In this document: in pieces, positions 43,498-53,414 of the stretch
Layout: every line of letters begins with the position of its first letter
Numbering within the stretch: the stretch's first letter is position 1
NCBI GenBank assembly: GCA_000717735.1
Contig: JOBE01000018.1
Coordinates: forward strand, 1 to 64,000
Direction of reading: 5' to 3'
Length of the DNA stretch: 64,000 nt
Source: Streptomyces griseoluteus
GTDB taxonomy: Bacteria; Actinomycetota; Actinomycetes; Streptomycetales; Streptomycetaceae
The notes under the pieces: model-generated
Seen by the model: only the letters and a program-made list of their open reading frames with translations
Database searches by the model: none
What the model was told of the DNA's origin: nothing
Program-made: the position numbers and the translations under genes

Positions 43498-44517
43498 TCA
43501 GGCGCGGTAGGCGGTCCAGTACTCGTTCATCCGGGTCACCTGGCCGGAAGTGAACTGGTACATGCACGCGTCGTACGTGTAGTCCATGAAGTTGTGGATC
43601 GGGTCCACACCGGTCTTGGAGGCGCAGGAGTCACGGCCGGTCGGGCACTGGTACGCCGGGCTCTTTTCGGCCGGGGTGTCGGTGACGTAGTCGCCGTTTC
43701 CGTTGCAGCCGCCCTGGAAGGTGTGGTAGAGGCCCATCCAGTGGCCGACCTCGTGGGTCGCGGTGTCACCCTCGTTGTAGTTGGCCGCGGAGCCGCCCGG
43801 GAGGGAGGTGTCGAGGACGACGACACCGTCCATGGACGGGTTGGACTGGTACGAGGACGGGAAGGTCGCCCAGCCGAGGAGGCCGCCGCTCAGGTTCGCC
43901 GTGTAGAAGTTCAGCGCCCCGGCGCCGCCCTGGCGGAGGGTCTGCTTCATCGCCTTCTCGGCGGTGGAGCCGGAGGCCAGGTTGTACCAGGAGGCGTTGT
44001 CCGTGTAGGTGGTCGCGGCAAGGGTGAACTGGAAGTTGGAGTTCACGTTGCCGGTGCCCTGGCCGGCGTACGCCGAGTTCAGGACCGCCATCTGGTTGTT
44101 GATCTGGGTGGCGGTGAGCTTGCCCGTCGTACCGGAGTGGATGACGTGGAAGTAGACCGGGATGTTCACCACCGCGGCGGCGCCGGCTTCGGCGGAGGCG
44201 CTGAGGCGGCCCTCGGCGCGGGCGGCGTCCAGCTTCTTCTTGAAGTCCGCGTCCATGGCCTTGGCCTGGGCGGCCGTGACCTCGTTCGGCTCGTGCGCGT
44301 GGGTCTCGGCGCCGCGCGCCTTGCGGGCGCCGGAAAGGGCCTCGTGGTCGTCGTGGCCGTCCACGCATTCCTCGGCCGAGGCGCCGGCCAGGGTGGTGGT
44401 GGACGCGCCGGTGGCCACCGGGGCGGACAGCGGGGCAATGGCCAGGGTTCCGGCCATCACGGCAGTGCCGAGCATACGACGTGACATACGCGGCGATATA
44501 CGGACAAGAGCACGCAC
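43498..44517 (-). CDS. Secreted M43-family zinc metalloprotease
   Basis: 339 residues. A signal peptide ([20 protein letters not shown], cleavage near VATGAS) directs export, and a propeptide of about 80 residues probably follows. The zinc site is [13 protein letters not shown] (HExxHxxGxxH) with the Met-turn [14 protein letters not shown] downstream, as in the pappalysin/cytophagalysin (M43) family. Cysteines in the C-terminal third suggest disulfides, fitting an extracellular enzyme. GTG 44517 has a GAGGAGTCACC ribosome binding site. Confidence 0.92.
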   Translation of the reverse strand: MRALVRISPRMSRRMLGTAVMAGTLAIAPLSAPVATGASTTTLAGASAEECVDGHDDHEALSGARKARGAETHAHEPNEVTAAQAKAMDADFKKKLDAARAEGRLSASAEAGAAAVVNIPVYFHVIHSGTTGKLTATQINNQMAVLNSAYAGQGTGNVNSNFQFTLAATTYTDNASWYNLASGSTAEKAMKQTLRQGGAGALNFYTANLSGGLLGWATFPSSYQSNPSMDGVVVLDTSLPGGSAANYNEGDTATHEVGHWMGLYHTFQGGCNGNGDYVTDTPAEKSPAYQCPTGRDSCASKTGVDPIHNFMDYTYDACMYQFTSGQVTRMNEYWTAYRA

Positions 44518-44538
44518 GGTGACTCCTCGCGGGGGGTG

Positions 44539-44561
44539 GTGGCGAGGAACTTCCTCGCCAC
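44539..44561 (-). repeat. Perfect inverted repeat at the protease transcription start
   Basis: GTGGCGAGGAA (44539-44549) and TTCCTCGCCAC (44551-44561) are exact inverted copies around one base. It lies about 7 bases downstream of the -10-like TAATCT and upstream of the ribosome binding site, so it is either an operator at the start point or a 5'-end RNA hairpin. Confidence 0.6.
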
Positions 44562-44763
44562 TGCGGGGAGATTACGCGTCCATGTCAGGCGTCGTTGAGA
44601 AGCGATCAGGCCCAATCATTCATGGAGCAATTCGGGGCATCGGGAAGAAAATCTTGGGCGGCTTCCGGAGTTTGAGACGTCGACGTAACAGTCGAAGTGG
44701 CGGAGGCGGGTGGTGTGTCCGGATTCGATCTCGAAAACCGGCCACCCGCCGTAGCGATGTGAT

Positions 44764-44779
44764 CTTCTGTTAACAGAAG
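44764..44779. repeat. 16-bp perfect palindrome
   Basis: CTTCTGTT followed by its inverse AACAGAAG with no spacer. It is AT-richer than its surroundings and lies between phoD and the protease promoter; a possible protein-binding site. Confidence 0.55.
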
Positions 44780-44781
44780 CG

Positions 44782-44806
44782 ATCATGGCTGAAAATCGAC
44801 CATGAT
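44782..44806 (-). terminator. Hairpin after phoD
   Basis: ATCATGG (44782-44788) and CCATGAT (44800-44806), 11-base loop, 28 bases past the phoD stop. Probable terminator, though the stem is short and AT-rich for this genome. Confidence 0.45.
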
Positions 44807-44834
44807 GGTCCGCCAGGGGAACAACAGGGAAACG

Positions 44835-46484
44835 TCAGCGGACGGGTTGGTACACCCGCTCCACGCGCTGCGTTCCACTGAGCGTCCGGTACGAGCGTGT
44901 CCAGGACGTCGACGCGGCCGGATCCGTCTTGTCGGAGACCGTGTAGTAGTCCATCTGCGAGCGCTCGGCGGTCACGTCGAGGACGCCGTACCCGTGGTGG
45001 TCCATGTCCACCCACTTCACGTGCCGGTTGGCGGCCTTCACGGCGCCCGCCGCCACCACCGAGACCGTCCCCGGCGCCACGTGCAGCAGGTCGTCGAGGT
45101 TGTCCGAGGTCACCGAGGTGACGACGAACTCCGTGGCCGCCGAGGCCGAGAACGGGTACGTCGCCGCCTTCACCGGAACGTCGTTGGCCCAGGCCATGTG
45201 GATGTCGCCGGTCAGGAAGACGGTGTTGCGGACGGCCCGCGAGGTCAGATGCGCGAGGAGCTCCTTCCGGTCGTCCGTGTACCCGTCCCACTGGTCGACG
45301 TTGACCGCGAGCCCCTCCTTCGGCAGGCCCATCAGCTCGGCGAGCGGCTCCAGGAGGTGGGCGGGCAGGGCGCCGAAGGCGACCGGCGTGATCATCACGG
45401 AGGTGCCGACCAGCTGCCAGGTCGCGGCCGAGCCCGCGAGTCCCGACTTGAGCCAGTCGAGCTGGGCGCGGCCCGTGATGCTCCGCTCCGGGTCGTCGAC
45501 CGAGCCGCTGCCCGTCTTCGCCGGGGCCGAGCGGAACGAGCGCAGGTCGAGCAGGTGCAGATCGGCCAGCGTGCCGAAGCGGAGGCGCCGGAAGACGGTT
45601 CCCTCGGTGGAGGCGCGGACCGGCATCCACTCGAAGTACGCCTGCTTGGCGGCGGCCACCCGCGCCGCCCAGTCGCCCTCGGCCTCCGGCGTGTGGTTCT
45701 CGGCCCCGCCCGTCCAGGCGTCGTTGGCGAACTCGTGGTCGTCCCATATCGCGATCACCGGGTGGGCCGCGTGCAGCGCCTGGAGGTCCGCGTCCGTCCT
45801 GTAGTGGCCGTGCCGGGTGCGGTAGTCGGCGAGCGAGACGATCTCGTGGCGCGGCTCGTGCTGCCGGACGGTGTACTTCGCCTCCGGGTAGGTCCCGCTG
45901 CCGTACTCGTACAGGTAGTCGCCGAGATGGAGGATCGCGTCCAGGTCGGCGCGGGCGGCGAGATGGCGGTACGCGGAGAAGTGGCCGGCCTCCCAGTTCG
46001 CGCAGGAGACCACGCCGAAGCGGACGCCGGGCGCGGCGGCGTCGACCGCCGGTGCCGTACGGGTGCGGGCGGCGGGGGAGACGACGGAGTCCGCGGTGAA
46101 GCGGAACCAGTAGGAGGTGGCCGGGCGCAGACCCCGGACGTCCGCCTTCACCGTGTGGTCGGATGCGGCGCTCGCCGTGGTCGTGCCGGAGGCGACGACC
46201 CGGGCGAAGCCGCGGTCCTCGGCCATCTCCCAGCCGACCTGGACGTCCGGGCCGAGGCCCGATCCCGGCACGGCCTCGGGGGTGGGGGTGACGCGCGTCC
46301 AGAGCAGGACGCCGTCGGGCAGCGGGTCGCCGGAGGCGACGCCGTGGAGGAACGCGGTCGCCGCGGGGGCGGCCTGGGCCGTGGAGGCGGCGCCGAGCAG
46401 GGCGGGCGCGGCGGCGGCGGTGACGGCGGCGGCCTTGACGACCGTGCGCCGGCTGGGGGAAGGAAGATCGAATCGACTGGTCAC
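44835..46484 (-). CDS. phoD: PhoD-type alkaline phosphatase
   Basis: Extracellular metal-dependent phosphodiesterase/phosphatase that releases phosphate. 549 residues. It has a Tat signal, [20 protein letters not shown], with cleavage near AQAA. The PhoD N-terminal domain and the metallophosphatase domain follow, with [25 protein letters not shown] and [10 protein letters not shown] as metal-binding segments. GTG 46484 is preceded 8 bases upstream by TAATCT (46493-46498, minus strand) and no ribosome binding site, so a leaderless mRNA is likely. Streptomyces phoD genes usually belong to the PhoP regulon; I could not see a convincing PHO box. Confidence 0.94.
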   Translation of the reverse strand: MTSRFDLPSPSRRTVVKAAAVTAAAAPALLGAASTAQAAPAATAFLHGVASGDPLPDGVLLWTRVTPTPEAVPGSGLGPDVQVGWEMAEDRGFARVVASGTTTASAASDHTVKADVRGLRPATSYWFRFTADSVVSPAARTRTAPAVDAAAPGVRFGVVSCANWEAGHFSAYRHLAARADLDAILHLGDYLYEYGSGTYPEAKYTVRQHEPRHEIVSLADYRTRHGHYRTDADLQALHAAHPVIAIWDDHEFANDAWTGGAENHTPEAEGDWAARVAAAKQAYFEWMPVRASTEGTVFRRLRFGTLADLHLLDLRSFRSAPAKTGSGSVDDPERSITGRAQLDWLKSGLAGSAATWQLVGTSVMITPVAFGALPAHLLEPLAELMGLPKEGLAVNVDQWDGYTDDRKELLAHLTSRAVRNTVFLTGDIHMAWANDVPVKAATYPFSASAATEFVVTSVTSDNLDDLLHVAPGTVSVVAAGAVKAANRHVKWVDMDHHGYGVLDVTAERSQMDYYTVSDKTDPAASTSWTRSYRTLSGTQRVERVYQPVR

Positions 46485-46593
46485 GGTCAGTCAGATTACT
46501 GGCGGGTACGCCGGAAAGGCAGGCGATATCCGGAAGTTCGCCGGTCCGTCGCCCACCGGCCGCACCCCGGCAGCGCATGCGCCGCCGCACAGG

Positions 46594-46628
46594 TCCGCCC
46601 CCTGACCCGCGGGGGATCAGGGGGCGGA
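46594..46628 (-). terminator. Terminator of the DsbA-like gene
   Basis: Perfect 12-base-pair hairpin (46594-46605 with 46617-46628, 11-base loop), 23 bases downstream of the DsbA-like stop codon. Confidence 0.8.
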
Positions 46629-46651
46629 TTCGCGCGGGGAGGCGGACCCGG

Positions 46652-47467
46652 TCAGGCCTTGAGGGCCGCGTCGACCGCCGTGGTGAACTCGGCCGGCGTC
46701 ATCGGCGGGTTGTCGGTGCCCGCGACCGTCACCGGCTTGCCGTCCATCTTCAGGGTCGGGGTGCCCGTCACGCCGCTGGCGTCGAAGGCCTTGGACATCT
46801 TCATCGCCCAGGCGTCGAAGGTGCCGTCCTCGACGTTCTTCTTGAACTCGGCGTTGCTCTTGAGGGCCGGTACGGAGTCCGCGATCTCCAGGAGGTAGGA
46901 GTCCTTGGCGAACTTGTCGTCGTTCTCCTCCGGGTGGAACTCCTCCGAGTAGAGCGCCGCCTTGTACTTCAGGAAGGCCTCGGGGCTCACGTTCAGGGCC
47001 GCGCCGAGCGCGGACAGGGCGTTCTTCGAGCCCTCGCCGGTGGCGGCGTCGTCGATGAAGGTGGCACCGACGTACTTGATCTTGTACTTGCCGGCTTCGA
47101 CGTCCTTCTCGACCGTGGCGCCCACGGACTGCTCGAAGGTCGCGCAGACCGGGCAGCGCGAGTCCTCGTACAGCTCCAGGGTCTTCTTCGCCGACTCCTT
47201 GCCGACGACGAGGGTCGTGCCGTTCGTGCCCGACGTGTTCTTCGGGGCCTTCACGGTCGAGGCCTCCGCCACCGACTCCCAGTGGGAGGGCTTGTTGGAC
47301 TGCACCACGGCGTAGCCGATGCCGCCGGCGGCGGCCAGGACGGCCAGCGCCGAGACGCCGACGACGAGCTGCCGGCGCGCCCGGTCCTTCTTCGCCTGAC
47401 GCTCGCGCTCGACGCGCAGCCGCTCGCGGGCGGCGGCCTTGTTGGACTGGGAGTTGCGTGCACTCAT
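46652..47467 (-). CDS. Membrane-anchored DsbA-like thioredoxin-fold protein
   Basis: Probable extracytoplasmic thiol oxidoreductase. 271 residues: a basic cytoplasmic N-terminus (RERLRVERERQAKKDRARRQ), one membrane helix (LVVGVSALAVLAAAGGIGYAV), then a DsbA-type thioredoxin domain with active site CPVC in YEDSRCPVCATFEQ and the cis-Pro segment GVTGTPTLKMDG. Only the two active-site cysteines are present in the domain. ATG 47467 has the ribosome binding site GGAGAACACG. The gene 78 bases upstream encodes a membrane protein and may be cotranscribed. Confidence 0.93.
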   Translation of the reverse strand: MSARNSQSNKAAARERLRVERERQAKKDRARRQLVVGVSALAVLAAAGGIGYAVVQSNKPSHWESVAEASTVKAPKNTSGTNGTTLVVGKESAKKTLELYEDSRCPVCATFEQSVGATVEKDVEAGKYKIKYVGATFIDDAATGEGSKNALSALGAALNVSPEAFLKYKAALYSEEFHPEENDDKFAKDSYLLEIADSVPALKSNAEFKKNVEDGTFDAWAMKMSKAFDASGVTGTPTLKMDGKPVTVAGTDNPPMTPAEFTTAVDAALKA

Positions 47468-47545
47468 GATCGTGTTCTCCGTGGGGTGGGGTCCGTCGGG
47501 ACCGGGAAGCCGAGAGGGGACTGCGTGCTCGGGGGCCTGCGCCGC

Positions 47546-48247
47546 TCAGACGAGAGCGAGGCTCGGGCACGGCGGTCCCCGCCGTCCCACGGAGTGCGTG
47601 AGGAACCGGGTACGGGAGGGCCGGGGCCGTCCCACGGGCGGCAGGGCGCGCCGCGGCGCCGGACCGGTGCGGAAGGTGGCCGCCATGAGCAGCAGCGGCC
47701 GGAAGGCGGCGGCGGCCGCCGCGCCGAGCAGCCGGACGAGCGCCCGCTCCCCGCCGCGCAGCCAGACCGCGGCCGAGAGGCCCACGCCCACATGGGCGAG
47801 GAGCAGCAGCCACGGCAGCGACGGGTCCGGGGAGTCGAGCAGGGCGGCCGCGGTGCCGCTCTCGGGGACCGCCACGCCCGGCAGCGGGCTGCCCACGGCG
47901 CCGCCGCAGAACACCTCGAGGCCCACCGCGCGCAGCGATCCGGCGACCGGGCCGCCGGCGGCGCCGTAACAGACCGCCTGACCGCTGGTGAAGAGCGTGT
48001 CGGCCGCCAGCTCCAGTGGCACGAGGAGCCCGGCGATCGGGCCGAGGCCGCGCTCGCGGCCGGCCAGCGCGTACGCCACGGCGTAGACGCCGACGGCGAC
48101 CGGGACGACGGTGCCGAGCGGCAGCGGCACGCGGGAGAGCAGCACGTGGGAGGCCACGGACAGCGTCACGACCAGTGCCGTGAAGAACGCCGCCCGCAGC
48201 GCCCTCAGCTGCGTCCCTGCCATGTCCATCGTCGTGGAGTGTGCCAT
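47546..48247 (-). CDS. Integral membrane protein, unknown function
   Basis: 233 residues with about four or five hydrophobic segments (FFTALVVTLSVASHVLLS; TVVPVAVGVYAVAYALAG; LPWLLLLAHVGVGLSAAVWL; ALVRLLGAAAAAAFRPLLLM) and a basic, Pro/Arg-rich C-terminal tail of about 45 residues. I recognise no family motif. ATG 48247 is the longest start but has no ribosome binding site; ATG 48229 or 48223 are alternatives. It lies upstream of the DsbA-like gene on the same strand, an arrangement that might link it to thiol or metal chemistry at the membrane, but that is inference only. Confidence 0.7.
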   Translation of the reverse strand: MAHSTTMDMAGTQLRALRAAFFTALVVTLSVASHVLLSRVPLPLGTVVPVAVGVYAVAYALAGRERGLGPIAGLLVPLELAADTLFTSGQAVCYGAAGGPVAGSLRAVGLEVFCGGAVGSPLPGVAVPESGTAAALLDSPDPSLPWLLLLAHVGVGLSAAVWLRGGERALVRLLGAAAAAAFRPLLLMAATFRTGPAPRRALPPVGRPRPSRTRFLTHSVGRRGPPCPSLALV

Positions 48248-48304
48248 GCCGGGCCGTAAGGAGTCGCTAAGCGCGAGCTGTGCGAAGCCTCACCGGCCCC
48301 ACCG

Positions 48305-49630
48305 TCACAGCCCCGGGATCCGGCCGTTGCGGAAGAGGTCCACGAAGATCTGGTGATCGGCCCGCGCGCGTGCCCCGTAGGCGTGCGCGAAGTCCACCAG
48401 GAGGTCCGCGAACCCCTCCTCGTCGGCGGCGATCGCCGCGTCGATGGCCCGCTCGGTCGAGAACGGCACCAGCGAGTGGCCGCTGGAGTCGTCCGCCGCC
48501 GCGTGCATGGTCGCCGTGGCCCGGCCGAGGTCCGCGACGGTCGCGGCGATCTCGTCCAGGTCGTCGATGTCGGACCAGTCGAGGTCCACCGCGTACGGCG
48601 AGACCTCCGCGACCAGCTGCCCGGCCCCGTCGAGCTCGGTCCAGCCCAGCCACGGGTCGGCGTGCGCCTGGAGCGCCCGCTGCGAGATCACGGTGCGGTG
48701 GCCCTCGTGCCGGAAGTACTCCCGTACCGCCGAGTCCGTCACATGGCGGGAGACCGCCGGCGTCTGCGCCTGCTTCAGGTAGATCACGACGTCGTTCTCC
48801 AGGGCGTCGCTGTTGCCCTCCAGGAGGATGTTGTACGAGGGGAGGCCGGCCGAGCCGATGCCGATCCCGCGCCGCCCGACGACGTCCTTGACCCGGTACG
48901 AGTCGGGGCGGTCCAGGCTGGACTCCGGCAGGGTCTCCAGATAGCCGTCGAAGGCCGCGAGGACCTTGTACCGCGTGGCGGCGTCCAGCTCGATCGCCCC
49001 GCCGCCCGCCGAGAAGCGACGCTCGGAGTCGCGGATCTCCGTCATCGAGTCGAGCAGCCCGAAGCGGGTCAGCGAGCGGGCCTCGCGCAGGGCGCCCAGG
49101 AGGGCCCCGTCGGCGGTCTCCAGGGTGAAGGAGGAGAGCTCGTCATCCTTGGCGCCTGTCGCGAGCGCGTGGATCCGCTCCCGGTAGGCGGTGGCGCAGA
49201 TCCGCACCAGGTCGGTGATCTGGCCGTCGCCGAGCGCCTTCGCGTACCCGAGGAGCGCCAGGGAGGCGGCGAGCCGCTTGAGGTCCCAGGTGAAGGGGCC
49301 GACGTACGCCTCGTCGAAGTCGTTGACGTTGAAGATCAGCCGCCCGTTGGCGTTCATGTAGGTGCCGAAGTTCTCGGCGTGGAGATCGCCGTGGATCCAG
49401 ACCCGGCCGGTGCGTTCGTCCAGGTAGGGGCCGCCTTGGGCCTCCCGCTCCAGGTCGGAGTAGAAAAGGCAGGCCGTGCCCCGGTAGAAGGCGAAGGCGG
49501 AGCCGGCCATCTTCCGGAACTTGACGCGGAAGGCCGCGGGGTCGGCGGCGAGGAGTTCGCCGAAGGCGGTGTCGAAGACGGCGAGGATGTGCTCACCGCG
49601 CTCGGCGGCGGTGGGCTGGGGGACCGACAT
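48305..49630 (-). CDS. DUF2252 family protein
   Basis: 441 residues. The central part has the kinase-like motifs of DUF2252: RVWIHGDLHAENFGTYMN and FNVNDFDEAYVGPFTWDLKR resemble the catalytic loop and metal-binding segment of aminoglycoside-phosphotransferase-like proteins. An early segment, RVKFRKMAGSAFAFYRGTA, is also characteristic. Biochemical function is not established. ATG 49630 is supported by CCAGGAGG 9 bases upstream. Transcribed divergently from dnaE. Confidence 0.9.
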   Translation of the reverse strand: MSVPQPTAAERGEHILAVFDTAFGELLAADPAAFRVKFRKMAGSAFAFYRGTACLFYSDLEREAQGGPYLDERTGRVWIHGDLHAENFGTYMNANGRLIFNVNDFDEAYVGPFTWDLKRLAASLALLGYAKALGDGQITDLVRICATAYRERIHALATGAKDDELSSFTLETADGALLGALREARSLTRFGLLDSMTEIRDSERRFSAGGGAIELDAATRYKVLAAFDGYLETLPESSLDRPDSYRVKDVVGRRGIGIGSAGLPSYNILLEGNSDALENDVVIYLKQAQTPAVSRHVTDSAVREYFRHEGHRTVISQRALQAHADPWLGWTELDGAGQLVAEVSPYAVDLDWSDIDDLDEIAATVADLGRATATMHAAADDSSGHSLVPFSTERAIDAAIAADEEGFADLLVDFAHAYGARARADHQIFVDLFRNGRIPGL

Positions 49631-49806
49631 TCGAGGTGCCTCCTGGTACCGGGCGTGCTGCAGGCTGTTCATGACAAATGGGACAGGTGTTCCCTGTCTC
49701 TCAACGCGCGACCCCAGCCCCGAGTGCCCCTCGGCTGTCAGTCGCCCGACGTAGACTTCCACGGTCCCCCCAGCCACCCCTGTGACCGCTACGGAGACCT
49801 CTCGCC
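49631..49806. promoter_or_regulatory. Divergent region DUF2252-dnaE
   Basis: TAGACT (49752-49757) is the likely -10 box for dnaE; no good -35 precedes it. GACAGG/CCTGTC inverted arms (49682-49687, 49693-49698) lie midway and could be an operator or a chance match. Confidence 0.4.
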
Positions 49807-52800
49807 GTGACCAAGCCGCCCTTCACGCACCTCCACGTCCACACCCAGTACTCGCTGCTGGACGGTGCCGCGCGGCTGAAGGACATGTTCAACGCGTGCA
49901 ACGAGATGGGCATGACCCATATCGCCATGTCCGACCACGGCAACCTGCACGGGGCGTACGACTTCTTCCACACGGCGAAGAAGGCCGGGGTGACGCCGAT
50001 CATCGGCATCGAGGCGTACGTCGCCCCCGAGTCCCGGCGCAACAAGCGGAAGATCCAGTGGGGCCAGCCGCACCAGAAGCGGGACGACGTCTCCGGTTCC
50101 GGTGGCTACACCCACAAGACGATCTGGGCGGCGAACGACACCGGACTGCACAACCTCTTCAAGCTCTCCTCCGACGCGTACGCCGAGGGCTGGCTCCAGA
50201 AGTGGCCCCGGATGGACAAGGAGACCATCTCCAAGTGGTCGGAGGGGCTCATCGCCTCCACCGGCTGCCCCTCCGGCGAGCTGCAGACCCGGCTCCGCCT
50301 CGGCCAGTTCGACGAGGCCCTCAAGTCGGCCTCCGAGTACCAGGACATCTTCGGCAAGGAGCGGTACTTCCTGGAGCTGATGGACCACGGCATCGAGATC
50401 GAGCGCCGGGTCCGCGACGGGCTCCTGGAGATCGGCAAGAAGCTCGGCATCCCGCCGCTGGTCACCAACGACTCCCACTACACGTACGCACACGAGTCGA
50501 CCGCGCACGACGCCCTGCTCTGCATCCAGACCGGCAAGAACCTCTCCGACCCGGACCGCTTCCGCTTCGACGGCACCGGCTACTACCTGAAGTCCACGGA
50601 CGAGATGTACGCCATCGACTCCTCGGACGCCTGGCAGGAGGGCTGCCGCAACACCCTCCTGGTCGCCGAGCAGGTCAGCACCGAGGGCATGTTCGTCGAG
50701 AAGAACCTCATGCCGAAGTTCGACATCCCGGAGGGCTACACCGAGGTCAGCTGGTTCCGCGAGGAGACCATGCGGGGCATGCACCGCCGGTTCCCGAACG
50801 GCATCCCGGACGACCGCATGAAGCAGGTCGAGTACGAGATGGACACCATCATCTCGATGGGCTTCCCCGGCTACTTCCTCGTCGTCGCCGACTTCATCAT
50901 GTGGGCCAAGAAGCAGGGCATCGCCGTGGGCCCCGGCCGAGGCTCCGCGGCCGGCTCGATCGTCGCGTACGCCATGGGCATCACCGACCTGGACCCGATC
51001 CCGCACGGCCTGATCTTCGAGCGCTTCCTCAACCCCGAGCGCATCTCGATGCCCGATGTCGACATCGACTTCGACGAGCGCCGGCGCGTCGAGGTGATCC
51101 GCTACGTGACGGAGAAGTACGGCTCCGACAAGGTCGCCATGATCGGCACGTACGGCAAGATCAAGGCGAAGAACGCGATCAAGGACTCCGCGCGCGTCCT
51201 CGGCTACCCGTACGCCATGGGCGACCGGCTCACCAAGGCCATGCCCGCCGACGTCCTCGGCAAGGGCATCGACCTCAACGGCATCACCGACCCCTCGCAC
51301 CCCCGCTACAGCGAGGCCGGCGAGATCCGCGCGATGTACGAGAACGAGCCGGACGTCAAGAAGGTCATCGACACCGCCCGGGGCGTCGAGGGCCTGGTCC
51401 GCCAGATGGGCGTCCACGCGGCAGGCGTGATCATGTCCAGCGAGCCGATCGTCGACCACGCGCCGATCTGGGTCCGGCACACCGACGGCGTCACCATCAC
51501 GCAGTGGGACTACCCCCAGTGCGAGTCGCTCGGCCTGCTCAAGATGGACTTCCTGGGCCTGCGCAACCTCACCATCATGGACGACGCCGTCAAGATGGTG
51601 AAGGCCAACAAGGGCATCGACCTCGACCTGCTGGCCCTGCCGCTGGACGACCCGGCCACCTTCGAACTGCTCCAGCGCGGTGAGACCCTCGGCGTCTTCC
51701 AGTTCGACGGCGGGCCCATGCGGTCGCTGCTCCGGCTGATGAAGCCCGACAACTTCGAAGACATCTCCGCCGTGTCCGCCCTGTACCGGCCGGGCCCGAT
51801 GGGCATGAACTCGCACACGAACTACGCCCTGCGCAAGAACAAGCAGCAGGAGATCACCCCGATCCACCCCGAGCTGGAGAAGCCGCTCGAAGAGGTGCTC
51901 GCGGTCACCTACGGCCTCATCGTGTACCAGGAGCAGGTGCAGAAGGCCGCCCAGATCATCGCCGGCTACTCGCTCGGCGAGGCCGACATCCTCCGCCGCG
52001 TGATGGGCAAGAAGAAGCCCGAGGAGCTGGCGAAGAACTTCACCATCTTCCAGGCCGGAGCCAAGAAGAACGGCTACAGCGACGAGGCCATCAAGGCCCT
52101 CTGGGACGTCCTGGTCCCCTTCGCCGGCTACGCCTTCAACAAGGCCCACTCGGCCGCGTACGGCCTGGTCTCCTACTGGACCGCCTACCTCAAGGCCAAC
52201 CACCCCGCCGAGTACATGGCGGGACTGCTCACCTCGGTCAAGGACGACAAGGACAAGTCCGCGGTCTACCTCAACGAGTGCCGCCGCATGGGCATCAAGG
52301 TCCTGCCGCCCAACGTGAACGAGTCCGAGTCGAACTTCGCCGCCCAGGGCGACGACGTGATCCTCTTCGGCCTCTCCGCCGTCCGCAACGTCGGCACCAA
52401 CGTCGTCGAGTCGATCATCAAGTCGCGCAAGGCGAAGGGCAAGTACTCCTCCTTCCCGGACTTCCTCGACAAGGTCGAGGCCGTCGTCTGCAACAAGCGG
52501 ACCATCGAGTCGCTGATCAAGGCCGGCGCCTTCGACGAGATGGGCCACACCCGCAAGGGCCTGGTCGCCCACCACGAACCGATGATCGACAACGTGGTGG
52601 CGGTCAAGCGCAAGGAGGCCGAGGGACAGTTCGACCTCTTCGGCGGCATGGGCGACGAGGCGACCGACGAGCCCGGCTTCGGCCTCGACGTCGAGTTCTC
52701 CGACGTCGAGTGGGAGAAGTCGTACCTGCTCGCCCAGGAGCGCGAGATGCTCGGCCTGTACGTCTCCGACCACCCGCTCTTCGGCATCGAGCACGTCCTG

Positions 52801-53346
52801 TCCGACAAGACGGACGCGGCGATCTCCCAGCTCACCGGCGGCGAGCACTCCGACGGCGCGGTCGTCACCATCGGCGGCATCATCTCCGGCCTCCAGCGCA
52901 AGATGACCAAGCAGGGCAACGCCTGGGCGATCGCCACCGTCGAGGACCTGGCCGGCTCCATCGAGTGCATGTTCTTCCCGGCCACCTACCAGCTGGTCTC
53001 CACCCAGCTCGTCGAGGACACGGTCGTCTTCGTCAAGGGGCGGCTCGACAAGCGCGAGGACGTCCCCCGGCTGGTCGCCATGGAGCTGATGGTCCCCGAC
53101 CTGTCGAACGCCGGGACCAACGCACCGGTCATCCTCACCATCCCCACCGTCAAGGTGACCCCGCCGATGGTCACCCGGCTCGGCGAGATCCTCGGCCACC
53201 ACAAGGGCAACACCGAGGTGCGGATCAAGCTCCAGGGCCCCCGCAAGACGACGGTGCTCCGGCTCGACCGGCACCGGGTGCAGGCCGACCCGGCACTCTT
53301 CGGCGACCTGAAGGTGCTGCTCGGCCCGTCCTGCCTGGCCGGATAG
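49807..53346 (+). CDS. dnaE: DNA polymerase III alpha subunit (replicative)
   Basis: Main chromosomal replicase, 1179 residues. The N-terminal PHP domain starts FTHLHVHTQYSLLDGA and continues MTHIAMSDHGNLHGAYDF. The polymerase core has VGPGRGSAAGSIVAYAMG, the catalytic aspartates in MPDVDIDFDERRR and the third in LLKMDFLGLRNL. Helix-hairpin-helix and OB-fold regions follow (VTIGGIISGLQRKMTKQGN). Length and PHP site fit DnaE1 rather than the error-prone DnaE2. GTG 49807 with CGGAGA upstream. Ends with a strong terminator. Confidence 0.98.
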   Translation: MTKPPFTHLHVHTQYSLLDGAARLKDMFNACNEMGMTHIAMSDHGNLHGAYDFFHTAKKAGVTPIIGIEAYVAPESRRNKRKIQWGQPHQKRDDVSGSGGYTHKTIWAANDTGLHNLFKLSSDAYAEGWLQKWPRMDKETISKWSEGLIASTGCPSGELQTRLRLGQFDEALKSASEYQDIFGKERYFLELMDHGIEIERRVRDGLLEIGKKLGIPPLVTNDSHYTYAHESTAHDALLCIQTGKNLSDPDRFRFDGTGYYLKSTDEMYAIDSSDAWQEGCRNTLLVAEQVSTEGMFVEKNLMPKFDIPEGYTEVSWFREETMRGMHRRFPNGIPDDRMKQVEYEMDTIISMGFPGYFLVVADFIMWAKKQGIAVGPGRGSAAGSIVAYAMGITDLDPIPHGLIFERFLNPERISMPDVDIDFDERRRVEVIRYVTEKYGSDKVAMIGTYGKIKAKNAIKDSARVLGYPYAMGDRLTKAMPADVLGKGIDLNGITDPSHPRYSEAGEIRAMYENEPDVKKVIDTARGVEGLVRQMGVHAAGVIMSSEPIVDHAPIWVRHTDGVTITQWDYPQCESLGLLKMDFLGLRNLTIMDDAVKMVKANKGIDLDLLALPLDDPATFELLQRGETLGVFQFDGGPMRSLLRLMKPDNFEDISAVSALYRPGPMGMNSHTNYALRKNKQQEITPIHPELEKPLEEVLAVTYGLIVYQEQVQKAAQIIAGYSLGEADILRRVMGKKKPEELAKNFTIFQAGAKKNGYSDEAIKALWDVLVPFAGYAFNKAHSAAYGLVSYWTAYLKANHPAEYMAGLLTSVKDDKDKSAVYLNECRRMGIKVLPPNVNESESNFAAQGDDVILFGLSAVRNVGTNVVESIIKSRKAKGKYSSFPDFLDKVEAVVCNKRTIESLIKAGAFDEMGHTRKGLVAHHEPMIDNVVAVKRKEAEGQFDLFGGMGDEATDEPGFGLDVEFSDVEWEKSYLLAQEREMLGLYVSDHPLFGIEHVLSDKTDAAISQLTGGEHSDGAVVTIGGIISGLQRKMTKQGNAWAIATVEDLAGSIECMFFPATYQLVSTQLVEDTVVFVKGRLDKREDVPRLVAMELMVPDLSNAGTNAPVILTIPTVKVTPPMVTRLGEILGHHKGNTEVRIKLQGPRKTTVLRLDRHRVQADPALFGDLKVLLGPSCLAG

Positions 53347-53367
53347 CGACCACCTCCGCCCACGCGC

Positions 53368-53401
53368 AAGGGGCGCGCCCGTCGTCACGGGCGCGCCCCT
53401 T
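53368..53401. terminator. Bidirectional terminator after dnaE
   Basis: Perfect 15-base-pair hairpin (53368-53382 with 53387-53401, loop of 4) followed by T; it lies between dnaE and the convergent small-protein gene. Confidence 0.87.
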
Positions 53402-53414
53402 TGCCGTGGGTGCG

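Larger units (their letters stand above)
44518..44834. other. Intergenic region upstream of the metalloprotease gene
   Basis: 317 bases. It holds the protease promoter (TAATCT, minus strand, 44569-44574), an inverted repeat just inside its leader (44539-44561), a 16-base palindrome (44764-44779) and a hairpin (44782-44806). No reading frame here looks like a gene. Confidence 0.6.

Noticed and set aside
46485..46651. PHO box upstream of phoD
   Set aside because: I looked for direct repeats related to GTTCACC and found none convincing on either strand, so PhoP control is left as family knowledge only.
49789..53388. 1199-codon minus-strand frame opposite dnaE
   Set aside because: Antisense shadow of dnaE: Leu/Val/Asp/Gly bias, no family features, no ribosome binding site.
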